From: JBOGEB01 sp050743125
Lineage (GTDB): Bacteria > Actinomycetota > Nitriliruptoria > Euzebyales > Egibacteraceae
DNA: 12,844 nt
Assembly: GCA_050743125.1 (NCBI GenBank)
Contig: JBOGEB010000126.1
Coordinates: 1-12,844 of the forward strand
Direction of reading: 5' to 3'
Notes under the pieces: model-generated
Databases searched by the model: none
Told to the model about the DNA's origin: nothing
Seen by the model: only the letters and a program-made list of their open reading frames with translations
Translations under genes and position numbers: made by a program
Part shown: in pieces, positions 6,558 to 12,402 of the stretch
Layout: every line of letters starts with the position of its first letter
Numbering within the stretch: the stretch's first letter is position 1

Positions 6558-7835
6558 CTAGAGCTCCCGCTTTATCAGCGCAGTGGCGCGCTCGACAAGG
6601 CGCTTCGCCAGCGGCCGTTTCGACCAGCCTTCGAGATCAAGCTCAATCGAGGCGTCCAGGTCGTCGAGAAAGTGATCTGCCAGCTCCGCCGCAATGCTTT
6701 TGTCCCACGTCGACAGAGTGATCTCATCGTTGAGCGCGAAGGATCGATTGTTGAAGTTGTTGGTCCCGACAGTGGCCCACGAGTCATCGATCACCAGGGT
6801 CTTGGCGTGCAAGAACGTCTTTTGGTACTCGAAGATACGCACTCCGGCCTTCAGCAGCTGTGCGAAGCAGGTCTGTCCTGCCTGGCGCGCCACTTCCCTG
6901 TGGTTGTGTGGGCCGTTGACGAGGATCCTCACATCCACGGCACGGGACACCGCCGCAATCAACGCGTCGACAAACGCCTGCCGTGGAGCGAAGTAGCCGG
7001 TCGTAAGCCACAGGCGCTCGCGGCTGCCCGCGATGGCAGCGTAGAACAGCTTCTCCAGATCGGTGGCGTCTTTTGCGGCCGAGCTTCTGGTGACATGTGC
7101 GCAGACTCCGTCTTCAAAATTGCCGATCTTCGGAAGATTCGTGAGTATGCAGTTGGCAGCTTCGCTCCAGTGCTCAAAAAACGCGCCCGACAGGTCGCGC
7201 ACGACCGGACCCTCGACTCGGACATGGGTCTCGCGCCAGTGTTGCGGGTCTTCGCAGTTCCCCGTCCATTCGTCGGCGATTCCAACCCCTCCGGTAAATC
7301 CGATGTGTCCGTCAACCACCAGAAGGCGGCGGTGTGTCCGATTGTTGAGCTTGTCCAGCGTGTACCATCGCGGGGGACGAAACCAGACGACGCGCCCGCC
7401 CGCACGTTCAATTTGACCGACGAGGCAGCGATCGATCCTGGCGGCCCCGGTCGCATCGAGAAGGACGTTGACCTCTCTGCCGGCGGAGGCTTTATCCGCC
7501 AAAGCGTGCGCCAATTGCGGGCCGATGACGTCGCCAGTCCAATAAAGGTACGTCTCGAAGAAGACGCTGGTCTGCGCGCTCGCTATCGCATCGAGCATGG
7601 CGGGGAAGATCTCACACCCGTTTCTCAGGATCTGTATTCGGTTGCCTTGGCGCACGGGCGCTTCGGTCAAGGCCTCGCAAAGACGGCCAAACACCGATGT
7701 TCCGGGCGCAGGGGGATCGACGAGATCGAAGCCTTTGGCCGCAACTCGCTTGTACTTGGCAGCTTCAAACGCGTAGAAGCCGACGAGGCTCGAACCGGCT
7801 GTGAGGAGAAGGTTGCGGACGCGGTGGGTGGTCAC
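6558..7835 (-). CDS. Phospholipase D-like / cardiolipin synthase family protein
   Basis: Predicted 425-residue phosphatidyltransferase of the PLD superfamily. Cardiolipin synthases of this kind join phosphatidylglycerol molecules at the membrane; other members cleave phosphodiesters. Two HKD-type motifs are present: HRRLLVVD (His168, Arg170 in place of Lys, Asp175) followed by GFTGGVGIADEW, and HAKTLVID (His343, Lys345, Asp350) followed by a GTNNFNNRS segment. Residues 9-23 are hydrophobic and could anchor the protein in the membrane. The GTG start at 7835 has AAAGGGA about 5 bases upstream; an ATG at 7840 is out of frame and stops after two codons. GC content and wobble-position bias are visibly lower than in both neighbours, suggesting horizontal acquisition. 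It converges on the siderophore operon and lies 65 bases downstream of the LOG gene. Cardiolipin synthase activity is inferred from family, not proven. Confidence 0.88.
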   Translation of the reverse strand: MTTHRVRNLLLTAGSSLVGFYAFEAAKYKRVAAKGFDLVDPPAPGTSVFGRLCEALTEAPVRQGNRIQILRNGCEIFPAMLDAIASAQTSVFFETYLYWTGDVIGPQLAHALADKASAGREVNVLLDATGAARIDRCLVGQIERAGGRVVWFRPPRWYTLDKLNNRTHRRLLVVDGHIGFTGGVGIADEWTGNCEDPQHWRETHVRVEGPVVRDLSGAFFEHWSEAANCILTNLPKIGNFEDGVCAHVTRSSAAKDATDLEKLFYAAIAGSRERLWLTTGYFAPRQAFVDALIAAVSRAVDVRILVNGPHNHREVARQAGQTCFAQLLKAGVRIFEYQKTFLHAKTLVIDDSWATVGTNNFNNRSFALNDEITLSTWDKSIAAELADHFLDDLDASIELDLEGWSKRPLAKRLVERATALIKREL

Positions 7836-7900
7836 AGCATTCCCTTTGTCCAGAGCCCTGGAATCCTAAAGGTCGCACAAGGTCCAGCGCCCGCCTGGGC

Positions 7901-8521
7901 CTACGCCTCGTTTGGCGGGGCCTCGACGGTCTCGAGCACCACCCCCGGTACTGGCGGTCCCAGCCGGGGCGGGCGGTAGGTCCGCAGCGCTTCGATCGTG
8001 GCGGGGACGTCGGTCGTCACCTGCCACAGCTCTGCCAGGCCAGGAGAGGCGAAGCGCTCGTCGATCATCCGCTGCAGCTGGGCGAGGAGCGGGTCCCAGT
8101 AGCCCGCGTCGTCGAGGATGATCACTGCCCGGTCGTGGTAGCCGAGCTGCTTCAGCACGAGCACCTCGGCCAGCTCCTCCAAGGTGCCGATGCCGCCCGG
8201 GAGGACGACGAACGCGTCGCTGCGCTCGTCCATGATCCGCTTGCGCTCGCGCATGGTTTCGGTATTGATCAGCTCGCTGACGCCGTCGAGCATGATCCCG
8301 GGCCGCGCCAGCCGCTGCGGGATGACCCCCGTGACGTGGGCACCCCCCGTGAAGGCGTGGCGCGCGACCTCGCCCATCAGCCCGATGCTCCCCCCGCCGT
8401 ACACGAGCGCCCACCTCTGCTCGGCGAGCGCACGGCCCAGCGCTGCGGCTACACGCCGACGCGAGTCGCTGACCGCCTCGCTGGAGGCTGCGAACACACA
8501 GACGGTCCGGATCGACGACAT
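7901..8521 (-). CDS. LOG family protein (cytokinin riboside 5'-monophosphate phosphoribohydrolase type)
   Basis: Predicted 206-residue Rossmann-like cytoplasmic protein of the LOG family (TIGR00730 group, often mislabelled lysine decarboxylase). LOG enzymes cleave the N-glycosidic bond of nucleoside 5'-monophosphates, releasing a free base such as a cytokinin or adenine and ribose 5-phosphate. Diagnostic motifs are GGGSIGLMG (42-50), TMRERKRIM near residue 90 and PGGIGTLEEL (108-117). Length is typical. The ATG at 8521 has GAGG about 5 bases upstream. Bacterial members mostly act in nucleotide salvage, so hormone production should not be assumed. Its codon use resembles the high-GC genes, unlike the phospholipase D-like gene downstream. 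Its 5' leader contains a strong hairpin at 8544-8577. Confidence 0.93.
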   Translation of the reverse strand: MSSIRTVCVFAASSEAVSDSRRRVAAALGRALAEQRWALVYGGGSIGLMGEVARHAFTGGAHVTGVIPQRLARPGIMLDGVSELINTETMRERKRIMDERSDAFVVLPGGIGTLEELAEVLVLKQLGYHDRAVIILDDAGYWDPLLAQLQRMIDERFASPGLAELWQVTTDVPATIEALRTYRPPRLGPPVPGVVLETVEAPPNEA

Positions 8522-8543
8522 CAGCGCCTCGGTTCCTTGGCTC

Positions 8544-8577
8544 GGCTCCTTGCGGAGGCGCGGCTCCGCAAAGAGCC
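8544..8577. repeat. 14-base hairpin in the leader of the LOG gene
   Basis: GGCTCCTTGCGGAG (8544-8557) pairs with CTCCGCAAAGAGCC (8564-8577) with one mismatch and a 6-base loop. It lies 23 bases upstream of the LOG start codon. No T run follows on either strand, so it is not a standard intrinsic terminator. It could be an mRNA leader structure or a protein-binding palindrome. Confidence 0.7.
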
Positions 8578-8625
8578 GACCTGCGCAGCCCGGGCCTGCA
8601 GCTTTCCTTCACATCCGGAGGAAAA

Positions 8626-8682
8626 GTGGTCGGCGCAGGCGCCACAAGGCCCTCGCGCGCCACCCTACGGCGCGCGCCCTGA
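8626..8682 (+). other. Possible 18-codon leader ORF upstream of the acyltransferase gene
   Basis: GTG at 8626 follows GGAGG (8617-8621) by four bases, a better ribosome site than that of the acyltransferase itself. The frame ends at TGA 8680-8682 after 18 codons (VVGAGATRPSRATLRRAP). The hairpin at 8654-8676 lies inside it. The peptide is short and unremarkable, so this could be chance in high-GC DNA. Confidence 0.2.
8654..8676. repeat. Perfect 8-base GC-only hairpin
   Basis: CGCGCGCC (8654-8661) and GGCGCGCG (8669-8676) form a perfect stem around the loop ACCCTAC. No T run follows on either strand. It lies between the two copies of the 17-base direct repeat in the divergent LOG/acyltransferase intergenic region. 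Confidence 0.65.
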
Positions 8683-8759
8683 GCTGACCTGCGCAGCCGG
8701 GGGTCGCATCCAGGGTCCCCCCTGAGGCCGCCGGGACTCCCGGAGGCGATCGTCGGCGC

Positions 8760-10052
8760 ATGAACGCCACCCTGGAGATCGCCCAGCTCGCCGCTCGCGC
8801 ACCGGCTTCACGCAACCGCTACCTCGACCTCCTGCGCGCGTTGTCGATCTTCGTGGTGATGGAGGGGCACTGGCTCCTCGCGGTGGTCGTGCTGCGCGGC
8901 GGGCAGCTGGACGCCGCGACCCTGCTGGACGTCGCCCCACCTTCCCGGTGGCTCACCTGGCTCCTGCAGGTCATGCCGGTGTTCTTCCTGGTCGGCGGGT
9001 ACGTGAACGCGGCGTCCTGGAACTCGGCCTCCGGTCGCGGCGAGCAGTACGCGCAATGGCTGGGGCGGCGGAGCGCGCGGCTGCTCCGCCCGGCGGCGGC
9101 GCTGTTGGGGGTGTGGGTCCCGGTCATCGCGGTCCTTGACGGCGGCGGGACCGACCCCGAGCTGCTCCGGCGCGGCGGCGCGCTCGTGGCGCTGCCGCTG
9201 TGGTTCCTCGCGGTCTACGTCGTCGTGATCGCCGCGGTCCCGGTCACCCTCGCGCTCCACGAGCGGTTCGGGATCAACGCGTTCGCCGGGATCGTCGCCG
9301 CGGCAGCGGTGGTCGACCTGGCGCACCATGTCCTCGGGATCCCGCTGATCGGCTGGACGAACTTCGCGTTCGTGTGGCTGGCCGTACACCAGCTGGGCTA
9401 CCTCTGGCGCGACGGGACCCTCACCGGACGGCCCCGGACGGCCTGGCTCCTGCTGGCAGGCGGGCTGCTCGCCCTGGTCGCGCTGGTGGGCCCGGGCCCG
9501 TATCCGCTGAGCATGGTCGGCACGGACACCGGCGCGACGAACAACTCGCCGCCCACGATCGCGCTCATCGCGCTGGGCGTGTGGCAGACCGGCCTGGTGC
9601 TCGTGCTCCGTGCGCCCGCCGAGCGGTGGCTGCGCCGCCCCCACCTCTGGCGCGCGGTCGTCGCCGCGAACAGCGTCGGCATGACCCTGTACCTGTGGCA
9701 CCTCACCGCGCTGATCCTCGTCGTCGTTGGGCTCGTCCTGACCGGTGTCTGGCCAGCCGTGCCCGCGCTCAGCGGCGCGTGGTGGGCGTTGCGCCCGTTG
9801 TGGCTGGTGGCGCTTACCGCGTCCGTCGTCCCGCTCGTGGTGGTCTTCTCCCCGGTCGAGCGCCGCGCGCTCGGCGCCGCGGCGCCACGAGGGACGGCGG
9901 CCCGGGCGCTCCTCGGTGTCGCTGGGGTGAGCGCCGGCATCGGGTTGCTCATACGCGGTTCGCTGATGAGCGCGTGGTTCCCGGCAGCGCTGTTCAGCAC
10001 CGGCTGCGTGCTGCTCGGCGCGTTCGGCTTGGAAGGACGACGCCGTGCGTGA
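8760..10052 (+). CDS. Acyltransferase 3 family integral membrane protein
   Basis: Predicted 430-residue membrane protein with about ten hydrophobic segments, matching the acyltransferase-3 family (OafA/NolL-like), which transfers acetyl or other acyl groups to carbohydrates, lipids or peptides at the cytoplasmic membrane. The N-terminal family signature is RYLDLLRALSIFVVMEGHW at residues 20-38 (Arg20, Asp23, Arg26 and the expected catalytic His37). A second typical stretch, GMTLYLWHLTAL, lies in the C-terminal half. Asn-x-Asn-Ser-type luminal residues (TNNSPPT) follow the middle helices. The ATG at 8760 is used; GGAGG lies 13 bases upstream, rather far. The last 8 bases overlap the next gene. 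The acceptor cannot be named; no glycan or lipid gene cluster is adjacent. Confidence 0.9.
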   Translation: MNATLEIAQLAARAPASRNRYLDLLRALSIFVVMEGHWLLAVVVLRGGQLDAATLLDVAPPSRWLTWLLQVMPVFFLVGGYVNAASWNSASGRGEQYAQWLGRRSARLLRPAAALLGVWVPVIAVLDGGGTDPELLRRGGALVALPLWFLAVYVVVIAAVPVTLALHERFGINAFAGIVAAAAVVDLAHHVLGIPLIGWTNFAFVWLAVHQLGYLWRDGTLTGRPRTAWLLLAGGLLALVALVGPGPYPLSMVGTDTGATNNSPPTIALIALGVWQTGLVLVLRAPAERWLRRPHLWRAVVAANSVGMTLYLWHLTALILVVVGLVLTGVWPAVPALSGAWWALRPLWLVALTASVVPLVVVFSPVERRALGAAAPRGTAARALLGVAGVSAGIGLLIRGSLMSAWFPAALFSTGCVLLGAFGLEGRRRA

Positions 10053-10674
10053 CGTGTTCGACTACTGGGGGGATGACCCCGACCTGCGGCGGCTGGCTGC
10101 GGAGATGACCGCCGAGCTGCGGGCTGAGGCCGAGGAGTACGAGCGGCTGGCCGCGCTCGACGCCCTGCGCAGCCGCGGGCTGCCCGAGGTCGCGCTCGAG
10201 CTGCTCCACCGCGGTGACGTCGTGGCGGTGGAGCTTGCGCGCCGATCGTTCGTCGGCACGGCCCTGTACGCCGCCGGCGACCTCCTCTGCCTGCGCACGC
10301 CCACCGAGGACGTCGACATCCGGATGGAGGCGCCGCTCGGGCTGCGCGTCGTCGAGCGGGTGCGCTCCGGCGGGCTGAGCCGCGGGGTGGGGTCGCCCAG
10401 CTTCAAGGCCCGCCTGTTCGAGCACGAGGCGAGCGGGGGCGAGGTCGTGGTCGGGTGCCGGCTGTCCGCGAGCGGCGAGCTGAACGGGCGGGTCCACGCG
10501 GTCGCCGTCGACCACCTCGTCGTCGAGGCGGTGTCAGGACAGCGCTGGTACCTCTCGCTGCGCGCGGTCGACTACGTCGCCGCCCGCCGTGACCACCGCG
10601 CTCCGCTGAGGGCGGGCGGGCGGGGGCGGTTGACGTGGTCTCAGCGCTGGCCGCTGTCTTTCGCGCGCCGGTGA
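10045..10674 (+). CDS. Conserved-looking protein of unknown function, coupled to the acyltransferase
   Basis: Predicted 209-residue soluble protein that I do not recognise as a named family. Residues about 10-50 form a charged helical segment rich in Ala, Glu and Leu. Two later beta-rich stretches look related: one around RGDVVAVELARRSFVGTALYAAGDLLCLRT and one around SGELNGRVHAVAVDHLVVEA, the latter ending in SLRAVDYV. That pattern recalls small barrel (Sm-like or PRC-like) domains in actinobacterial hypothetical proteins; this is an impression, not a family match. The GTG at 10045 overlaps the acyltransferase stop by 8 bases, with GGAAGG about 8 bases upstream, so the two are probably translated together. 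Its 3' end overlaps the opposite-strand HTH gene by 34 bases, and its Arg-rich tail falls in that overlap. Confidence 0.75.
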   Translation: MRDVFDYWGDDPDLRRLAAEMTAELRAEAEEYERLAALDALRSRGLPEVALELLHRGDVVAVELARRSFVGTALYAAGDLLCLRTPTEDVDIRMEAPLGLRVVERVRSGGLSRGVGSPSFKARLFEHEASGGEVVVGCRLSASGELNGRVHAVAVDHLVVEAVSGQRWYLSLRAVDYVAARRDHRAPLRAGGRGRLTWSQRWPLSFARR

Positions 10675-10898
10675 CCCGCCTCGTCCGCGTCGTCGTGCAC
10701 CGGCTGAGCCCGCAGCCAGTCCAGGACCTCGTCCTTGAAGTAGCGGAAGGTGCGTCCTCCGGGAAGCCGGTGCGCCGGCAGGACACCCTCCCGCGACAGC
10801 TTGCGAACGTAGTCGAGGTTCAGGTTGAGCAGGCGCGCGACCTGCGCCGCGTCCAGCACTGTCGGGAGGTCACGATCTGATGAATTCTCGCTCGTCAT
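10641..10898 (-). CDS. Small helix-turn-helix DNA-binding protein (excisionase / BldC-like)
   Basis: Predicted 85-residue DNA-binding protein with a winged helix-turn-helix of the excisionase/MerR N-terminal type (HTH_17). Residues about 13-65 carry the domain: DAAQVARLLNLNLDYVRKL forms the helix-turn-helix and the wing region reads LPGGRTFRYFKDEVLDWL. A charged tail follows (DDADEAGHRRAKDSGQR). The ATG at 10898 has AAGGAC about 7 bases upstream; longer in-frame forms lack a comparable site. In actinobacteria such proteins act as small regulators (BldC) or recombination directionality factors. No integrase or attachment site is seen, so a regulatory role is the more likely one. It is divergent from the gene beginning near 10937, with only 38 bases between starts, making control of itself and that neighbour plausible. 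Confidence 0.85.
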   Translation of the reverse strand: MTSENSSDRDLPTVLDAAQVARLLNLNLDYVRKLSREGVLPAHRLPGGRTFRYFKDEVLDWLRAQPVHDDADEAGHRRAKDSGQR

Positions 10899-10936
10899 GC
10901 CATGTCCTTGAACGGGTGAACCGGACCTTACCACGG

Positions 10937-11416
10937 ATGACGAGGATTGTGGCGGCTTTTCCAAACCTGACCGGCGTTCCCCGTACGAAAAGCGGGCAGC
11001 GCCCCATCGACGGCAGGGCGGACAGCGGCGTGCTCGGGGCGTTCGAGCCCGTGATTGCGGTCGCCGCCTCACCACGTGACTGGGCGAGCAGGTTATACCG
11101 TCACGTCGCGGACCATGGCGGCGCCCGGCTCCGGGCGACGGTGCTTGCACAGGAGGATGCGCTGGAGGAGTCGTTCGAGGTGTTCGTCACCGACGACACG
11201 ACCTCGTTCCTGACCCAGTGGCTCGTCACGGCGCTGCACCACCAGGGGCGGCAGGTGCTCGGCGTGTACGAGGACGTCAGGGGAAAAAGACAGCTGGTCG
11301 ACCTTGGCGTCGACCACGCCATCGAGCGGGCCGCGAGCACCGAGGAGCTGCTGGCTGCAGTGTCCAAGCTCGCAGCGGACACCCACGGCATGCGGTTTTC
11401 CCCGCAGACACCGTAA
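10937..11416 (+). CDS. Hypothetical protein resembling a stand-alone CpaE-like receiver domain
   Basis: Predicted protein of about 159 residues if it starts at ATG 10937. From about residue 37 it shows an alternating strand/helix pattern: PVIAVAASPRDWASRLY, a strand with FEVFVTDDTTSF (paired Asp at a receiver-like position), a strand with QVLGVYED, and LVDLGVDHAIERAAST then EELLAAV. The last two resemble the 'lGaDhviekp..eELl' ending of the atypical receiver domains at the N-terminus of CpaE/MinD-like ATPases. The ATPase part is absent; the gene ends right after this domain. No clear ribosome site precedes 10937. GTG codons at 11029 and 11051 are alternative starts, and the first 35 residues look unstructured, so the start is uncertain. 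Function is unknown; partner ATPases or Flp-pilus genes are not in the window. Confidence 0.65.
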   Translation: MTRIVAAFPNLTGVPRTKSGQRPIDGRADSGVLGAFEPVIAVAASPRDWASRLYRHVADHGGARLRATVLAQEDALEESFEVFVTDDTTSFLTQWLVTALHHQGRQVLGVYEDVRGKRQLVDLGVDHAIERAASTEELLAAVSKLAADTHGMRFSPQTP

Positions 11417-11419
11417 GAA

Positions 11420-11433
11420 CTGCCTGGTGGCAG
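11420..11433 (+). other. Small hairpin after the receiver-like gene
   Basis: CTGCC (11420-11424) and GGCAG (11429-11433) form a perfect 5-base stem around TGGT, four bases after the upstream TAA. No T run follows, so at most this is a weak terminator or a 3'-end structure in the 82-base gap before the sulfurtransferase gene. No convincing promoter was seen in that gap. Confidence 0.25.
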
Positions 11434-11498
11434 CGCAGCAAAGGGTCAGGCTCTGCGATGGTAGGAGAATCCGAACATTGAGTATCGAGGAGGACGCT

Positions 11499-12401
11499 AT
11501 GACGGTTGGAACCGATCAGGCGGACAAGCTCCAGGCTTACGCGCATCCAGAGCGGCTCGTCACGACGGCCTGGCTGGCCGAGCACCTCGACGACCCCGGA
11601 CTGGTCGTTGCGGAGTCCGACGAGGACGTACTGCTCTACGAGACCGGTCATATCCCCGGTGCGGTGAAGATCGACTGGCACACCGACCTCAACGACGACG
11701 TCGCCCGGGACTACATCGACGGTGAGGGCTTCGCGCAGATGATGCGGTCGAAGGGCGTCACCCGCGCTACGACGATCGTGTTCTACGGCGACAAGTTCAA
11801 CTGGTGGGCCGCGTACGCGCTGTGGGTGTCGACCCTGTTCGGCCACCCGGACGCCCGGCTGCTCGACGGCGGGCGGCAGCGCTGGATCGCGGAGGGGCGC
11901 CCGATAACGACGCAAGCGCCAGAGCGGCCGCCGGCCGCCTATCCGATCGTCGAGCGTGACGACTCGCGTATCCGCGCGTTCCGTAAGCAGGTGCTCGAGC
12001 ACATCAAGGACAAGAAGCGGCTCGTCGATGTGCGCTCGCCAGGCGAGTACAGCGGCGAGCTGCTGCACATGCCCGACTACCCCCAGGAGGGCGCGATCCG
12101 CGGCGGCCACATCCCGGGCGCGGTCAACGTCCCGTGGGCGACCGCGGCGAACGAGGACGGCACGTTCAAGACCGCCGACGAGCTGCGGGACATCTACCTC
12201 GAGGGGCAAGGTTTCGCGCCCACGGACGACATCGTCGCCTACTGCCGGATCGGTGAGCGGTCCAGCCACACGTGGTTCGTCCTCACCCACCTGCTGGGGC
12301 TGGAGCACGTGCGCAACTACGATGGATCGTGGGTCGAGTGGGGGAACACCGTCCGTGTTCCGATCGAGCGCCCCGGCCGTCCTGTCCGCCCGCCGGTGTG
12401 A
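11499..12401 (+). CDS. sseA: Two-domain rhodanese sulfurtransferase (thiosulfate / 3-mercaptopyruvate type)
   Basis: Predicted 300-residue cytoplasmic sulfurtransferase with two rhodanese domains. It moves a sulfane sulfur from a donor such as thiosulfate or 3-mercaptopyruvate to a thiol acceptor through a cysteine persulfide. The N-terminal domain (about 18-140) contains HIPGAVKIDW but has YGDKFNWWA where an active loop would have Cys, so it is catalytically silent as usual. The C-terminal domain has VDVRSPGEY, GGHIPGAVNVPW and the active loop CRIGERSSH with Cys249, the same loop as mycobacterial CysA/SseA-type enzymes. GAGGAGG lies 5 bases before ATG 11499, which fixes the start. The SufE-like gene starts 1 base after its stop, so it probably donates sulfur in that pathway. 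The symbol rests on this gene order (sseA-sufE in mycobacteria); CysA-type naming is equally defensible. Confidence 0.93.
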   Translation: MTVGTDQADKLQAYAHPERLVTTAWLAEHLDDPGLVVAESDEDVLLYETGHIPGAVKIDWHTDLNDDVARDYIDGEGFAQMMRSKGVTRATTIVFYGDKFNWWAAYALWVSTLFGHPDARLLDGGRQRWIAEGRPITTQAPERPPAAYPIVERDDSRIRAFRKQVLEHIKDKKRLVDVRSPGEYSGELLHMPDYPQEGAIRGGHIPGAVNVPWATAANEDGTFKTADELRDIYLEGQGFAPTDDIVAYCRIGERSSHTWFVLTHLLGLEHVRNYDGSWVEWGNTVRVPIERPGRPVRPPV

Positions 12402-12402
12402 C

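Larger units (their letters stand above)
8574..8698. repeat. 17-base imperfect direct repeat pair (8574-8590 and 8682-8698)
   Basis: AGCCGACCTGCGCAGCC and AGCTGACCTGCGCAGCC differ at one base and start 108 bases apart. They flank a second hairpin and a possible small ORF. The first copy overlaps the end of the hairpin at 8544-8577. They could be operator half-sites or remnants of a duplication; which one is not visible. Confidence 0.65.

Noticed and set aside
6672..7979. 435-codon plus-strand open frame opposite the phospholipase D-like gene
   Set aside because: The minus strand encodes both HKD-type motifs; this frame shows no domain and no ribosome site.
7901..8521. Lysine decarboxylase feeding amines to the siderophore enzymes
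   Set aside because: The PGGxGTxxE family was once labelled lysine decarboxylase, but the motifs are those of LOG phosphoribohydrolases; it is also separated from the operon by the phospholipase D-like gene and lies on the other strand.
7866..8663. 265-codon minus-strand frame over the LOG gene and its leader
   Set aside because: Arg/Ala/Pro-rich shadow; the LOG frame has all diagnostic motifs.
10641..10898. Phage or integrative-element excisionase
   Set aside because: The fold fits, but there is no integrase, attachment-site repeat, tRNA or other phage gene in the window; small regulators of the BldC type are as likely.
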